DNA from: Planctomycetota bacterium
GTDB taxonomy: Bacteria > Planctomycetota > Phycisphaerae > UBA1845 > CAIVHJ01
Length of the DNA stretch: 8,064 nucleotides
Reading direction: 5' to 3'
Assembly (NCBI GenBank): GCA_022573485.1
Contig: JACZTW010000182.1
Location: forward strand, 1-8,064
Below are positions 1 to 5,739 of the stretch, piece by piece; position 1 is the first letter of the stretch, and the number at the start of each line of letters is the position of its first letter. The notes beneath the pieces are model-generated. The model was not told the DNA's origin and searched no databases. It worked only from the letters and a program-made list of their open reading frames with translations. A program made the translations under genes and the position numbers.

Positions 1-2
1 TG

Positions 3-266
3 GCCCTGGTCGAACACCTCCTCGAAACACAGGATTTCTTCCTGCTGGCCACACACGAGCAGACGCTCACCGGCCTGGTCGAAGGCAAACCTGCGGCGAA
101 CTATCACTTTCAAGAGCAATTGGGAGCTGACGGAGAAATCTTCGATCATCGCTTGCGTGCCGGCCCCGCCAGCCAGCGCAACGCCCTGCGACTCCTGGAG
201 CGCGAAGGCTTCCCGCCGAGCATGATCGCCAGAGCCCAGGACTGGATCAAGAACGGCAGCACTTGA
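3..266 (+). CDS. MutS-family ATPase, C-terminal fragment (5' end outside window)
   Basis: Eighty-seven in-frame codons run in from the left edge and stop at TGA 264-266. The fragment holds the end of a MutS domain V ABC-type ATPase: DFFLLATHEQTL contains the switch (H-loop) threonine-histidine, followed by NYHFQE and then GPASQRNALRLLEREGFP. This last pattern (GPA..RNAL.LL...G.P) is typical of the MutS-related proteins rather than of classical mismatch-repair MutS1, which has a PGGADRSYGIQVA-type segment there. Family membership implies ATP hydrolysis coupled to DNA binding; the exact role cannot be judged because the Walker A, Walker B and N-terminal domains lie outside. No second gene is coupled to it: the next start is 122 bases downstream. 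Confidence 0.8.
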   Translation, partial: ALVEHLLETQDFFLLATHEQTLTGLVEGKPAANYHFQEQLGADGEIFDHRLRAGPASQRNALRLLEREGFPPSMIARAQDWIKNGST

Positions 267-364
267 GCAAGCTGACGATCCCTTTCCAACGTGATCCCTG
301 CTCTCTTTCCCGCCGGCTTGCAAAGGCACTCGATATACGGTAATCATCGCCTTCCGATTAGCAA

Positions 365-385
365 CTACTGGCTACTGATTACTTC
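365..385. repeat. Degenerate heptamer tandem (CTACTGG/CTACTGA/TTACTTC)
   Basis: Three adjacent 7-base units at 365-371, 372-378 and 379-385 differ by a few bases and end just before the ATG at 389. The tract occupies the place where a Shine-Dalgarno site would be and contains none. It may be a chance low-complexity stretch or a member of a dispersed intergenic repeat. Confidence 0.3.
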
Positions 386-388
386 CTC

Positions 389-784
389 ATGAAATGTACG
401 CACGTGGCATTGCAGGTACGGGACGTGGATCGATCCGTCGCGTTCTATGAACGCTATTGCGAAATGAAGGTCGTTCATCAACGGGAAAGTGAAAGCACGT
501 CCGGCACCGTCGTCTGGTTGGGCTGGGGTGAGGACCCGCCGAAGTTCGTCATTGTCCTCCTTGAAGCCGACTACGAGCGTAACGAACAACCGCCGTGGCA
601 ACACATCGGGATGTCTGTCGATTCGCGCGATGAAGTGGACGCGATCCACGGCCGCGCCGTCGCCGACGGCTTGACGGGCCTCTGGCCTCCGGAAGACGCC
701 GGCGCCATCGTGGGCTACTACTGCGCCGTACCCGATCCCGACGGCAACATGGTCGAATTCTCATTCGGCCAGCGCATCGGATAA
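389..784 (+). CDS. VOC superfamily (glyoxalase I-like) metalloprotein
   Basis: This 131-residue protein has the length and layout of a single-chain vicinal oxygen chelate protein: two beta-alpha-beta-beta-beta modules. It opens with MKCTHVALQVRDVDRSVAFYERY, a typical first VOC strand and helix, and ends with the family signature VPDPDGNMVEF. Four candidate metal ligands sit at the expected points: H5, E59, H72 and E123, the His/Glu set of glyoxalase I-type enzymes. The fold hosts lactoylglutathione lyases, dioxygenases, epimerases and resistance proteins, so the substrate cannot be assigned. The ATG at 389 gives a natural VOC N-terminus, although the bases before it (TTACTTCCTC) carry no Shine-Dalgarno site. 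The last 24 bases overlap the end of the convergent glycosyltransferase gene. Confidence 0.85.
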   Translation: MKCTHVALQVRDVDRSVAFYERYCEMKVVHQRESESTSGTVVWLGWGEDPPKFVIVLLEADYERNEQPPWQHIGMSVDSRDEVDAIHGRAVADGLTGLWPPEDAGAIVGYYCAVPDPDGNMVEFSFGQRIG

Positions 785-1879
785 TGCCCGGTCCAAATCG
801 GGCGCTACCCATTCCCACCGGAACCGGTCAACCGCTGACGCCGGCTCATTCCCGGTGCCGCACCACAAGTCCCCATCGGCCACACGGCCTGCAAGCTCGC
901 TGAGTTTGGCGGCGAGCCGTTCAGGCGAGCCGTCATAGAAAAACACCGCCGCGTTTTCGACGCCCTGAAGAATTTCAGGATACGAAAGGCGTTCGGGCAG
1001 CAGAGGATAAGCCCCGGCGGCGATCGCTTCGACCACGCTGATCCCGAAAAACTCGTGGTTGGCTGTTGAGACAAATACATCAGCCTCAGCGAGCGCGGCT
1101 ACATACTCGCTCCGCCACGCTTGGTATCCCCAACGGCTGATGTGGTCCTTGAATTCGTCGCGGGCCGAATCGAACACGGCCGGATACTCACGAAACTGCT
1201 CACCGATGATGCTGACACGAAAATCGACACACTGGTCAACGAGAATCTTGAGCGCGGCGAAGAAATCATCGGGGTTCTTGTCATGTTCCCATCGGGCAGC
1301 CCACAAAATACGGATCGGGCCGGGCAACCGAAAACCACGCGGTTGGAAATCATCGATGCCCGGCGAGCGCACCTCCGACTTTTGGCCGATGCGATCAACC
1401 ACGGCCAGCGGCACATGATCCGGCATGCGTTTGAGGAACGCCGGCATCGCATGAAGGAATTCGTCTCGATGAAATGCAGAATTGAACCATACACGGGTCG
1501 CCGCAAGGGCTGTGGTGATGTTGGTGAACACAAAATGATAGTCACGCTCGCGCTCGACTTGCACGGGATAGGTGAGTTGATTCTCATGAAAGTACACGAC
1601 GGAGGGAAGCTGCCTGATCCGTGCCGGGGCCAGACCGAGGAATTCGGCCAAGTTGAGCATGTCCGAACAGAACAGCATATCCCACTCGGCCCCATCGTCG
1701 ATCTTGCTCGCCACTTCCTCGGCAAACGTGATGGCAGCATGGCGCATGCGCCACTTCCACTTGTTCGGCGGAAGGGTCAGCAGCGTCCAATGGTGGCAAC
1801 TCCGCGATGACCAGCCGTCCACAAAAGCTTTGTGACTTCCGCCGTAGTATGGTTCAAGAGCCAGGATTTTCAATGTCAA
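761..1879 (-). CDS. DUF3524 / GTDC1-like GT-B glycosyltransferase (tRNA-queuosine mannosyltransferase homolog)
   Basis: The 372-residue product matches the GTDC1 family along its length. The N-terminal DUF3524 domain (about 1-165) shows EPYYGGSHK (9-17), LPPNKWKWR (36-44) and YFHENQLTYPV (96-106); the C-terminal GT4-like half shows RWEHDKNP (196-203), then HEFFGISVVE (275-284), an E-x7-E nucleotide-sugar motif at E276/E284. Eukaryotic GTDC1 (QTMAN) transfers mannose from GDP-mannose to queuosine in tRNA-Asp. The same reaction here is an inference: bacterial members may act on another Q-like acceptor or a different glycan. The protein lacks the long internal insertion seen in the human enzyme. 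No ATG is available: an in-frame TGA lies three codons upstream, so the start is TTG 1879 or TTG 1873, with weak GAAG upstream. It is transcribed divergently from the GH130 gene. Confidence 0.85.
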   Translation of the reverse strand: MTLKILALEPYYGGSHKAFVDGWSSRSCHHWTLLTLPPNKWKWRMRHAAITFAEEVASKIDDGAEWDMLFCSDMLNLAEFLGLAPARIRQLPSVVYFHENQLTYPVQVERERDYHFVFTNITTALAATRVWFNSAFHRDEFLHAMPAFLKRMPDHVPLAVVDRIGQKSEVRSPGIDDFQPRGFRLPGPIRILWAARWEHDKNPDDFFAALKILVDQCVDFRVSIIGEQFREYPAVFDSARDEFKDHISRWGYQAWRSEYVAALAEADVFVSTANHEFFGISVVEAIAAGAYPLLPERLSYPEILQGVENAAVFFYDGSPERLAAKLSELAGRVADGDLWCGTGNEPASAVDRFRWEWVAPDLDRALSDALAE

Positions 1880-2046
1880 ATTGCTTCACTTCGGGATTAG
1901 TCAATCTCGCCATGGCAGATTAGAATCATACCCGCATCGAAGCGCGGCGCGTAGGTGTTCCTACGTGTTGTCTGAAGCCCGCGGCTCTTTGACCTTCGGC
2001 TGCGCGATGCAGGCCGCTCCGAATACCTTTGGATCGAGACTGGACT
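1880..2046. promoter_or_regulatory. Divergent intergenic region between glycosyltransferase and GH130 genes
   Basis: These 167 bases separate two start codons on opposite strands, so both genes must be expressed from promoters in here or further out. I could not find a convincing -35/-10 pair on either strand. The one clear structural element is the hairpin listed separately at 1950-1965. The role is inferred from gene arrangement alone. Confidence 0.5.
1950..1965. promoter_or_regulatory. Perfect hairpin CGTAGG-TGTT-CCTACG
   Basis: A perfect 6-bp inverted repeat with a 4-base loop; the stem can grow by three pairs (two of them G-U) to about 1947-1968 on the plus-strand transcript. It lies about 80 bases from the GH130 ATG and about 70 from the glycosyltransferase start. 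No T-run follows on either strand, so it is not an intrinsic terminator. It could be an operator for a dimeric regulator or a leader structure. Confidence 0.4.
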
Positions 2047-2979
2047 ATGGAACCAATTGTCAAGCGCTACGAAAAGAATCCGATTTTGACAAAAGATGAT
2101 GTCCCTTACGCGGTCGAGACCGTGCATAACGCCGGTGTGGTCAAGTACGGCGGAAAATACGTCATGCTGTTCCGCTCGCACCGCCGCAACGGCCGCAGCA
2201 TCATCGGCCTCGCCGAAAGCGATAACGGCTTCGACTTCACCGTCCGGCCGGAGCCGTTTCTCGTGCCGGCCACGGCAGGACCGTTCGCCGAGTATGAAGA
2301 ATTCGGCGTCGAGGATTGCCGCATTTGCGAGATCGACGGCGAGTATCTGCTGACCTACAGCGCCTACTCGCGACACGGCGTGCGTATCGGACTGGCCCGC
2401 ACGCGCGATTTCGACAGCATCGAACGAGTCGCACTCATCACACAGGCCGACCTGCGAAACGTCGTGATCTTCCCGCAGAAGTTCGACGGCCGATACGCCC
2501 GGCTCGATCGACCTCACTCGGAGATATCGCCGTGGGCAATGTGGATCAGTTACTCACCGGACTTGGTGCATTGGGGCGATTCGCGCGTGGTGATCAAACC
2601 GGTGCAGTATCACTGGGACGAAATGAAGATCGGCCCCGGCGCCACGCCGATTAAGACCCCACAGGGCTGGCTGAACATCTACCACGGCGTGTTTCCCACG
2701 ATGGACGGCTCGGTTTATCGCCTCGGTGTCGCCCTGCACGACTTGAACGACCCCGCCAAAGTGCTCGGCGTCGGCGACGAGTGGATCCTTCAGCCGGAAG
2801 ACCCTTGGGAGCGTACCGGCTACGTTCGCAACGTCGTATTCACTTGCGGAGCGATTCCCGAAGACGACGGCACCGTCAAAATCTACTGGGGCGCCGCCGA
2901 CACGGTCATGTGCGTCGGCACGGCCCGAATCGAAGAGTTGGTTCGCCTGTGCCTCGACAACGCACGACCGGCGGTGTGA
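2047..2979 (+). CDS. Glycoside hydrolase family 130 protein (mannoside phosphorylase-like)
   Basis: The 310-residue product is a full-length five-bladed beta-propeller of family GH130. Landmarks in order: RYEKNPIL (7-14), HNAGVVKYGGKYVMLFR (27-43), GVEDCR (87-92), RLDRP (152-156), MKIGPGATPI (193-202), IYHG (211-214) and YWGAADT (280-286). D90 corresponds to the family's catalytic aspartate. R43, R152/R155, K194 and H213 are good candidates for the phosphate-binding set of the phosphorylase subfamilies, so phosphorolysis of a beta-mannoside to alpha-mannose-1-phosphate is more likely than hydrolysis. The acceptor sugar cannot be told. No signal peptide is seen, so it is probably cytoplasmic. 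ATG 2047 is preferred over an in-frame TTG at 2029 because it gives the usual short GH130 N-terminus. The usual proline after the catalytic aspartate is cysteine (C91). Confidence 0.9.
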   Translation: MEPIVKRYEKNPILTKDDVPYAVETVHNAGVVKYGGKYVMLFRSHRRNGRSIIGLAESDNGFDFTVRPEPFLVPATAGPFAEYEEFGVEDCRICEIDGEYLLTYSAYSRHGVRIGLARTRDFDSIERVALITQADLRNVVIFPQKFDGRYARLDRPHSEISPWAMWISYSPDLVHWGDSRVVIKPVQYHWDEMKIGPGATPIKTPQGWLNIYHGVFPTMDGSVYRLGVALHDLNDPAKVLGVGDEWILQPEDPWERTGYVRNVVFTCGAIPEDDGTVKIYWGAADTVMCVGTARIEELVRLCLDNARPAV

Positions 2980-3008
2980 ATTACGAATTCTGAATTACGA
3001 ATTACGAA
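2978..3008. repeat. GAATTACGAATT direct/inverted repeat cluster
   Basis: The 12-mer GAATTACGAATT occurs at 2978-2989 and again at 2992-3003, with a partial third AATTACGAA at 3000-3008. The unit also contains inverted AATTC/GAATT arms. The cluster begins inside the GH130 stop codon and is strikingly AT-rich against its surroundings. It looks like a dispersed intergenic repeat or recombination scar; other copies would have to be sought in the genome. Confidence 0.5.
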
Positions 3009-3070
3009 ATAGTGCTGGATGGCATACATTGGAATCGGCCGTCGAGATTGAGTAAGGTGCTCCGCTCGTG

Positions 3071-3379
3071 ATGGATCTGAAGAACTTCAAGTGTTTGTCT
3101 TGCGGGGAGGCCCGCGGCGCGCCAAGATCGATGGTGGCTGAAGGCTGGACCAAGATGGTCTTTCTGCCGGCCGATGCGCCAAAAATGAGCAAGTGGTTCT
3201 CACAGGGCGCCAAGGTGGATGTCGTTAGCTGCCGCAGTTGCGGGCTGATGCATATGTACACCGACGTGGAAAAGGTCGAAGAAATGATCGGCGAGGGCGA
3301 AACCCGCTGCCGCAAGTGCCGCTACATCCTCAAAGGTTTGAGCGCGCCACGCTGTCCCGAGTGCGGCGAACCGATTTGA
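3071..3379 (+). CDS. Small double zinc-ribbon protein
   Basis: The 102-residue protein carries four CxxC knuckles, at residues 8/11, 54/57, 80/83 and 95/98 counted from the ATG, enough for two zinc ribbons. The first pair of knuckles is separated by about 42 residues containing a hydrophobic, lysine-rich stretch (WTKMVFLPADAPKMSKWF). The second ribbon, CRKCRYILKGL...RCPECGEPI, is of a type I associate with planctomycete proteins and ends the chain. No catalytic domain is present, so a role in binding nucleic acid or a protein partner is only a guess. A GTG at 3068 directly precedes the ATG and would sit better behind the possible Shine-Dalgarno TAAGGTG (3053-3059); the choice adds one residue. 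It points the same way as the GH130 gene but is separated by 91 bases with the repeat cluster. Confidence 0.7.
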   Translation: MDLKNFKCLSCGEARGAPRSMVAEGWTKMVFLPADAPKMSKWFSQGAKVDVVSCRSCGLMHMYTDVEKVEEMIGEGETRCRKCRYILKGLSAPRCPECGEPI

Positions 3380-3514
3380 GTATTGAATTCAGACGTATGA
3401 ATGGTGAAATGACACTCAAGGAGCCATAGGCTTCAGTTTGTCTCATCTGGGAATGGGTTCGGTCATTCGGACTGTTGGAGACCGCACGGCTTCACAGCAC
3501 ATGAGGGCCTCAAG

Positions 3515-4873
3515 ATGCCAACAATGCCGTCCGGAGGAAGAACTGAACCTGGGAAGCATCGCGCCATCTGGAACACAAGACGCTCGGAAGTGCAGAAACT
3601 TATCCAACGTTTGCTGAAGGCAGCGCTCAAGCCAGCTGCGATTCGACAGAGTGTCGCGGGAGCAACGCACGGTTGGGGCATGACCATGCAAGATCAGTTG
3701 GATTTCCGAGCACTTGAGGCATGGTCGGCGCAAAGAATCACGCAGCATGACGCAATGGTCGTGCTCTCCGACATGATCGACAAGTCGGTCACGAGCATTG
3801 ACGAGTTTGAGAGTATTCACAGTTCCCTCAACAAGCAATCGAAGCTCGGGCGAGAACCTGCGCACAGGTGGAGATTTGTTCTGCCTTTCAGCTTTCGATG
3901 TGCAACGGACGTTGATTCCCCAATTCGGCTTACCGTACTCGGCAGCACATTCACGGTGCAGAGTTGGCTTTCAGCTACGAGAACTATGGGCAAGTCCAGA
4001 GTGGACAAGGCCTTGTTGTCTCTGAAGTTCCAGCAGGAGCGTACGACACCGGAATGGTGTATCACCGTCACCGCTTCAGGATCCGATCTCGATTCAGCAT
4101 GGAAGCCCGTGGACGCCGCCTTTGACGCCCTGCGAGGCATTCTAGAACTCGCCTTCGGATACATGTTGCAGTCCTTTCATTGGCCCGAGAGATCTCTGCG
4201 GGAGATCCCGCATCCTCCCTGGATGCTGGGATGGAACAGAGACACCAAGACACTTGAACAGCGCGAGTTCATCACTGAGGAACCGGGCATCAGAAGTGTC
4301 AGCGGAGTCGTCCTCAATGCGGGCTTCTTCTCGGCATTACGAAGCAACTTATCATTGTTTGCAGGCGTACCTGACGACAACATGGACGTGCGTAGTATCA
4401 TTGCAGACGGACTGAGGCTGTACGTTCAGGCTCTCGACGCCAATCGTCACCATCGAATCTATCTTGGCCTGTGGCAGTGTGCCGAAGCAATCACACTTGC
4501 GGGTGAGGATCGCGGAAGCGGAGGGAGAGTGTGCTGTCGACTGGCGGAATATGCTAAGCCGTGGAACTGCGACACGAGCGGGCTGCTCGACGTGCTTAAC
4601 GGTCTCTACAAGGAGAGATGCAAAATTGTCCACAGAGGGATTCATGATGGCATCGATCTGGACGATGTGAACCTGTTGAAGAACTGCTGTGAGTCCGGAC
4701 TCGTCTGGCTCATGGAACATGCCAAGCGTTTGCGAACTAAGGCCCAACTGAATCGCTTTCACGAATTCGCCAATCTAAATGACTCAGAATTTGATGCCGT
4801 CGAGAAGTCTGTCAAGCTTACGAAGGCGTTTCGCACATCCGTTCGCCGCAAGAGAGCTTCCAAGCGCCCCTAG
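3515..4873 (+). CDS. Apea-like HEPN domain protein, predicted ribonuclease, function unknown
   Basis: The 452-residue product has an unrecognised N-terminal and central region (about 1-300, with beta-rich segments such as RWRFVLPFSF) and a helical C-terminal domain. That domain contains LYKERCKIVHRG, an R-x4-H HEPN active-site motif (R368, H373), followed by a helix and a basic tail RRKRASKRP. The arrangement (variable N-terminus, HEPN with R.xxxVHRG) resembles the Apea-like HEPN family. HEPN domains with this motif are commonly metal-independent RNases in defence and toxin systems; activity here is inferred. GAGGG at 3503-3507 is a good Shine-Dalgarno site seven bases before ATG 3515 and supports that start. 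GC is lower than in flanking genes (35, 34 and 27 of 60 in three lines counted) and AGA/AGG arginine codons are frequent, suggesting acquisition by transfer. No antitoxin or partner gene is evident beside it. Confidence 0.7.
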   Translation: MPTMPSGGRTEPGKHRAIWNTRRSEVQKLIQRLLKAALKPAAIRQSVAGATHGWGMTMQDQLDFRALEAWSAQRITQHDAMVVLSDMIDKSVTSIDEFESIHSSLNKQSKLGREPAHRWRFVLPFSFRCATDVDSPIRLTVLGSTFTVQSWLSATRTMGKSRVDKALLSLKFQQERTTPEWCITVTASGSDLDSAWKPVDAAFDALRGILELAFGYMLQSFHWPERSLREIPHPPWMLGWNRDTKTLEQREFITEEPGIRSVSGVVLNAGFFSALRSNLSLFAGVPDDNMDVRSIIADGLRLYVQALDANRHHRIYLGLWQCAEAITLAGEDRGSGGRVCCRLAEYAKPWNCDTSGLLDVLNGLYKERCKIVHRGIHDGIDLDDVNLLKNCCESGLVWLMEHAKRLRTKAQLNRFHEFANLNDSEFDAVEKSVKLTKAFRTSVRRKRASKRP

Positions 4874-4943
4874 AGTGGCGAATGAGACCAATCTGCGATC
4901 GTCGGAAGCGATGCCGGGGTGCCCTTGTCAAAATAACCTCGAC

Positions 4944-4974
4944 CGCCGATCGGCGCAGGGCGCGTTATGCGCGC
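4944..4974. repeat. 12-bp palindrome followed by GC-rich hairpin
   Basis: CGCCGATCGGCG at 4944-4955 is a perfect palindrome. Four bases later GCGCG-TTATG-CGCGC (4960-4974) forms a 5-bp stem with a 5-base loop. Such adjacent palindromic units recall REP-like elements, but only one copy is visible in this window. Confidence 0.4.
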
Positions 4975-5074
4975 GTCTCATTCCATAGCGCGCCCGGCAA
5001 GTTAGAAGTCCGGAGAGAACGACGATGACGCTGCGCGCTGAGACATCTGTAAGATCGGAGGCGTTCAGCTTGGG

Positions 5075-5094
5075 GCCCCTGCGCACGCGGGGGC
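5075..5094. other. Strong 8-pair hairpin
   Basis: Bases 5075-5082 pair with 5087-5094 (GCCCCTGC with GCGGGGGC, one T-G wobble in the RNA) around the tetraloop GCAC. Neither side is followed by a T-run, so it is unlikely to be an intrinsic terminator. It is the most stable local structure in the gene-poor stretch and could be part of a non-coding RNA. Confidence 0.4.
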
Positions 5095-5231
5095 TGCTGG
5101 GCGGACCGGGCGGGAAACGGTTGAGGTCGCGAAAACCCCAGTGGCCGAACAAACCCATTTCGTACGTAAGATCAAGGGCACGAGAGCGAAAGGGTAGATT
5201 GGAAACCCCATGAAGCTGTAGGCCGCGCGCG

Positions 5232-5681
5232 TTAGAAGGTCTTGTGGGAGTCGATGAGCACGCAGATGGGTCCGTCGTTCACGGAGTCAACCGCCATCGT
5301 GGCGCGGAACCGGCCGGTGGCGACGGTCAGGCCGGTGGCGCGGAGTTGCTCGCAGAATTGGTCGTACATTTGCTCGGCCATCTCCGGCTCGGCGGCGGCG
5401 GAGTATGCCGGGCGGTGGCCTTTGCGGGCGTCGCCCTGCGTGGTGAAGGCGCTGACCACCAAGCAGGACCCGCCGGCCTGCTCGACGTTGAGGTTCATCT
5501 TGCCCTCGGCGTCGTTGAAAACGCGCAGGTGCTGGATCTTGTTGACCATGTACGCGATGTCACTGGCGGTATCGTCGCGCCCGACGCCCAAGTACACGAG
5601 CAAGCCCGGCCCAATCTCGCCGACGCGCTCGCCCTCAATCTCGACGCCGGCCGACGATACACGTTGGACAACTGCTCTCAT
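5232..5681 (-). CDS. dtd: D-aminoacyl-tRNA deacylase (DTD)
   Basis: The 149-residue product is a full-length DTD: it starts MRAVVQRVSSAGVEIEGE, has LLVYLGVGRDD (27-37), KIQHLRVFND (48-57), and the two active-site segments SAFT (77-80) and NDGPIC (135-140, the Gly-cisPro region). The enzyme removes D-amino acids, and glycine mischarged on tRNA-Ala, from tRNA in the cytoplasm as a homodimer. Start 5681 is chosen because the family begins with exactly this MRAVVQRV; an in-frame ATG at 5756 would add 25 unrelated residues and overlap the gene upstream. No Shine-Dalgarno site is visible before it. Two motif residues depart from the usual pattern: Q78 of SQFT is alanine and the T of NDGPVT is cysteine (C140). 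It is the last gene of the minus-strand run, 58 bases after the WYL regulator. Confidence 0.95.
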   Translation of the reverse strand: MRAVVQRVSSAGVEIEGERVGEIGPGLLVYLGVGRDDTASDIAYMVNKIQHLRVFNDAEGKMNLNVEQAGGSCLVVSAFTTQGDARKGHRPAYSAAAEPEMAEQMYDQFCEQLRATGLTVATGRFRATMAVDSVNDGPICVLIDSHKTF

Positions 5682-5739
5682 GGGTAAACGATCATGTATC
5701 CAATGGTTGTGGTGTGCAATCGAAGGTCGGCATCGCGAC

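Larger units (their letters stand above)
4874..5231. other. Structured gene-poor intergenic region
   Basis: No convincing gene lies in these 358 bases between the HEPN gene and dtd. The region holds a 9-bp inverted repeat (4880-4888 with 4975-4983), a 12-bp palindrome, a GC-rich hairpin and a 20-base hairpin, listed separately. GTAAGATC occurs twice on the same strand, near 5050 and 5167. An open frame 5025-5213 (+) codes 62 mostly arginine-, glycine- and proline-rich residues and has GGAG nine bases ahead, but its codon use and content are not convincing. A minus-strand frame 4928-5158 is equally doubtful. The stretch may encode a structured RNA or be the remnant of a repeat element. No intrinsic terminator with a T-run was found for either flanking gene. 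Confidence 0.45.

Noticed and set aside
266..320. GCAAGC...GCTTGC inverted pair after the MutS-like gene as a terminator
   Set aside because: Only six bases pair across a loop of more than 40 bases and no T-run follows.
317..345. Possible promoter TTGCAA...TAATCA before the VOC gene
   Set aside because: The -35-like hexamer is fair and the spacing is 17, but the -10 candidate matches the consensus at only two of six positions.
1121..1810. 229-codon plus-strand open frame
   Set aside because: It lies wholly opposite the well-supported glycosyltransferase gene and its product has no recognisable domain; it is an antisense shadow.
1897..2517. 206-codon minus-strand open frame overlapping the GH130 gene
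   Set aside because: It crosses the divergent region and the GH130 coding sequence; the GH130 motifs fix the true frame.
5244..5687. 147-codon plus-strand open frame with a Gly/Val/Ala-rich product
   Set aside because: It is the antisense of dtd, whose product matches its family from end to end; low-complexity content is typical of a GC-rich shadow frame.
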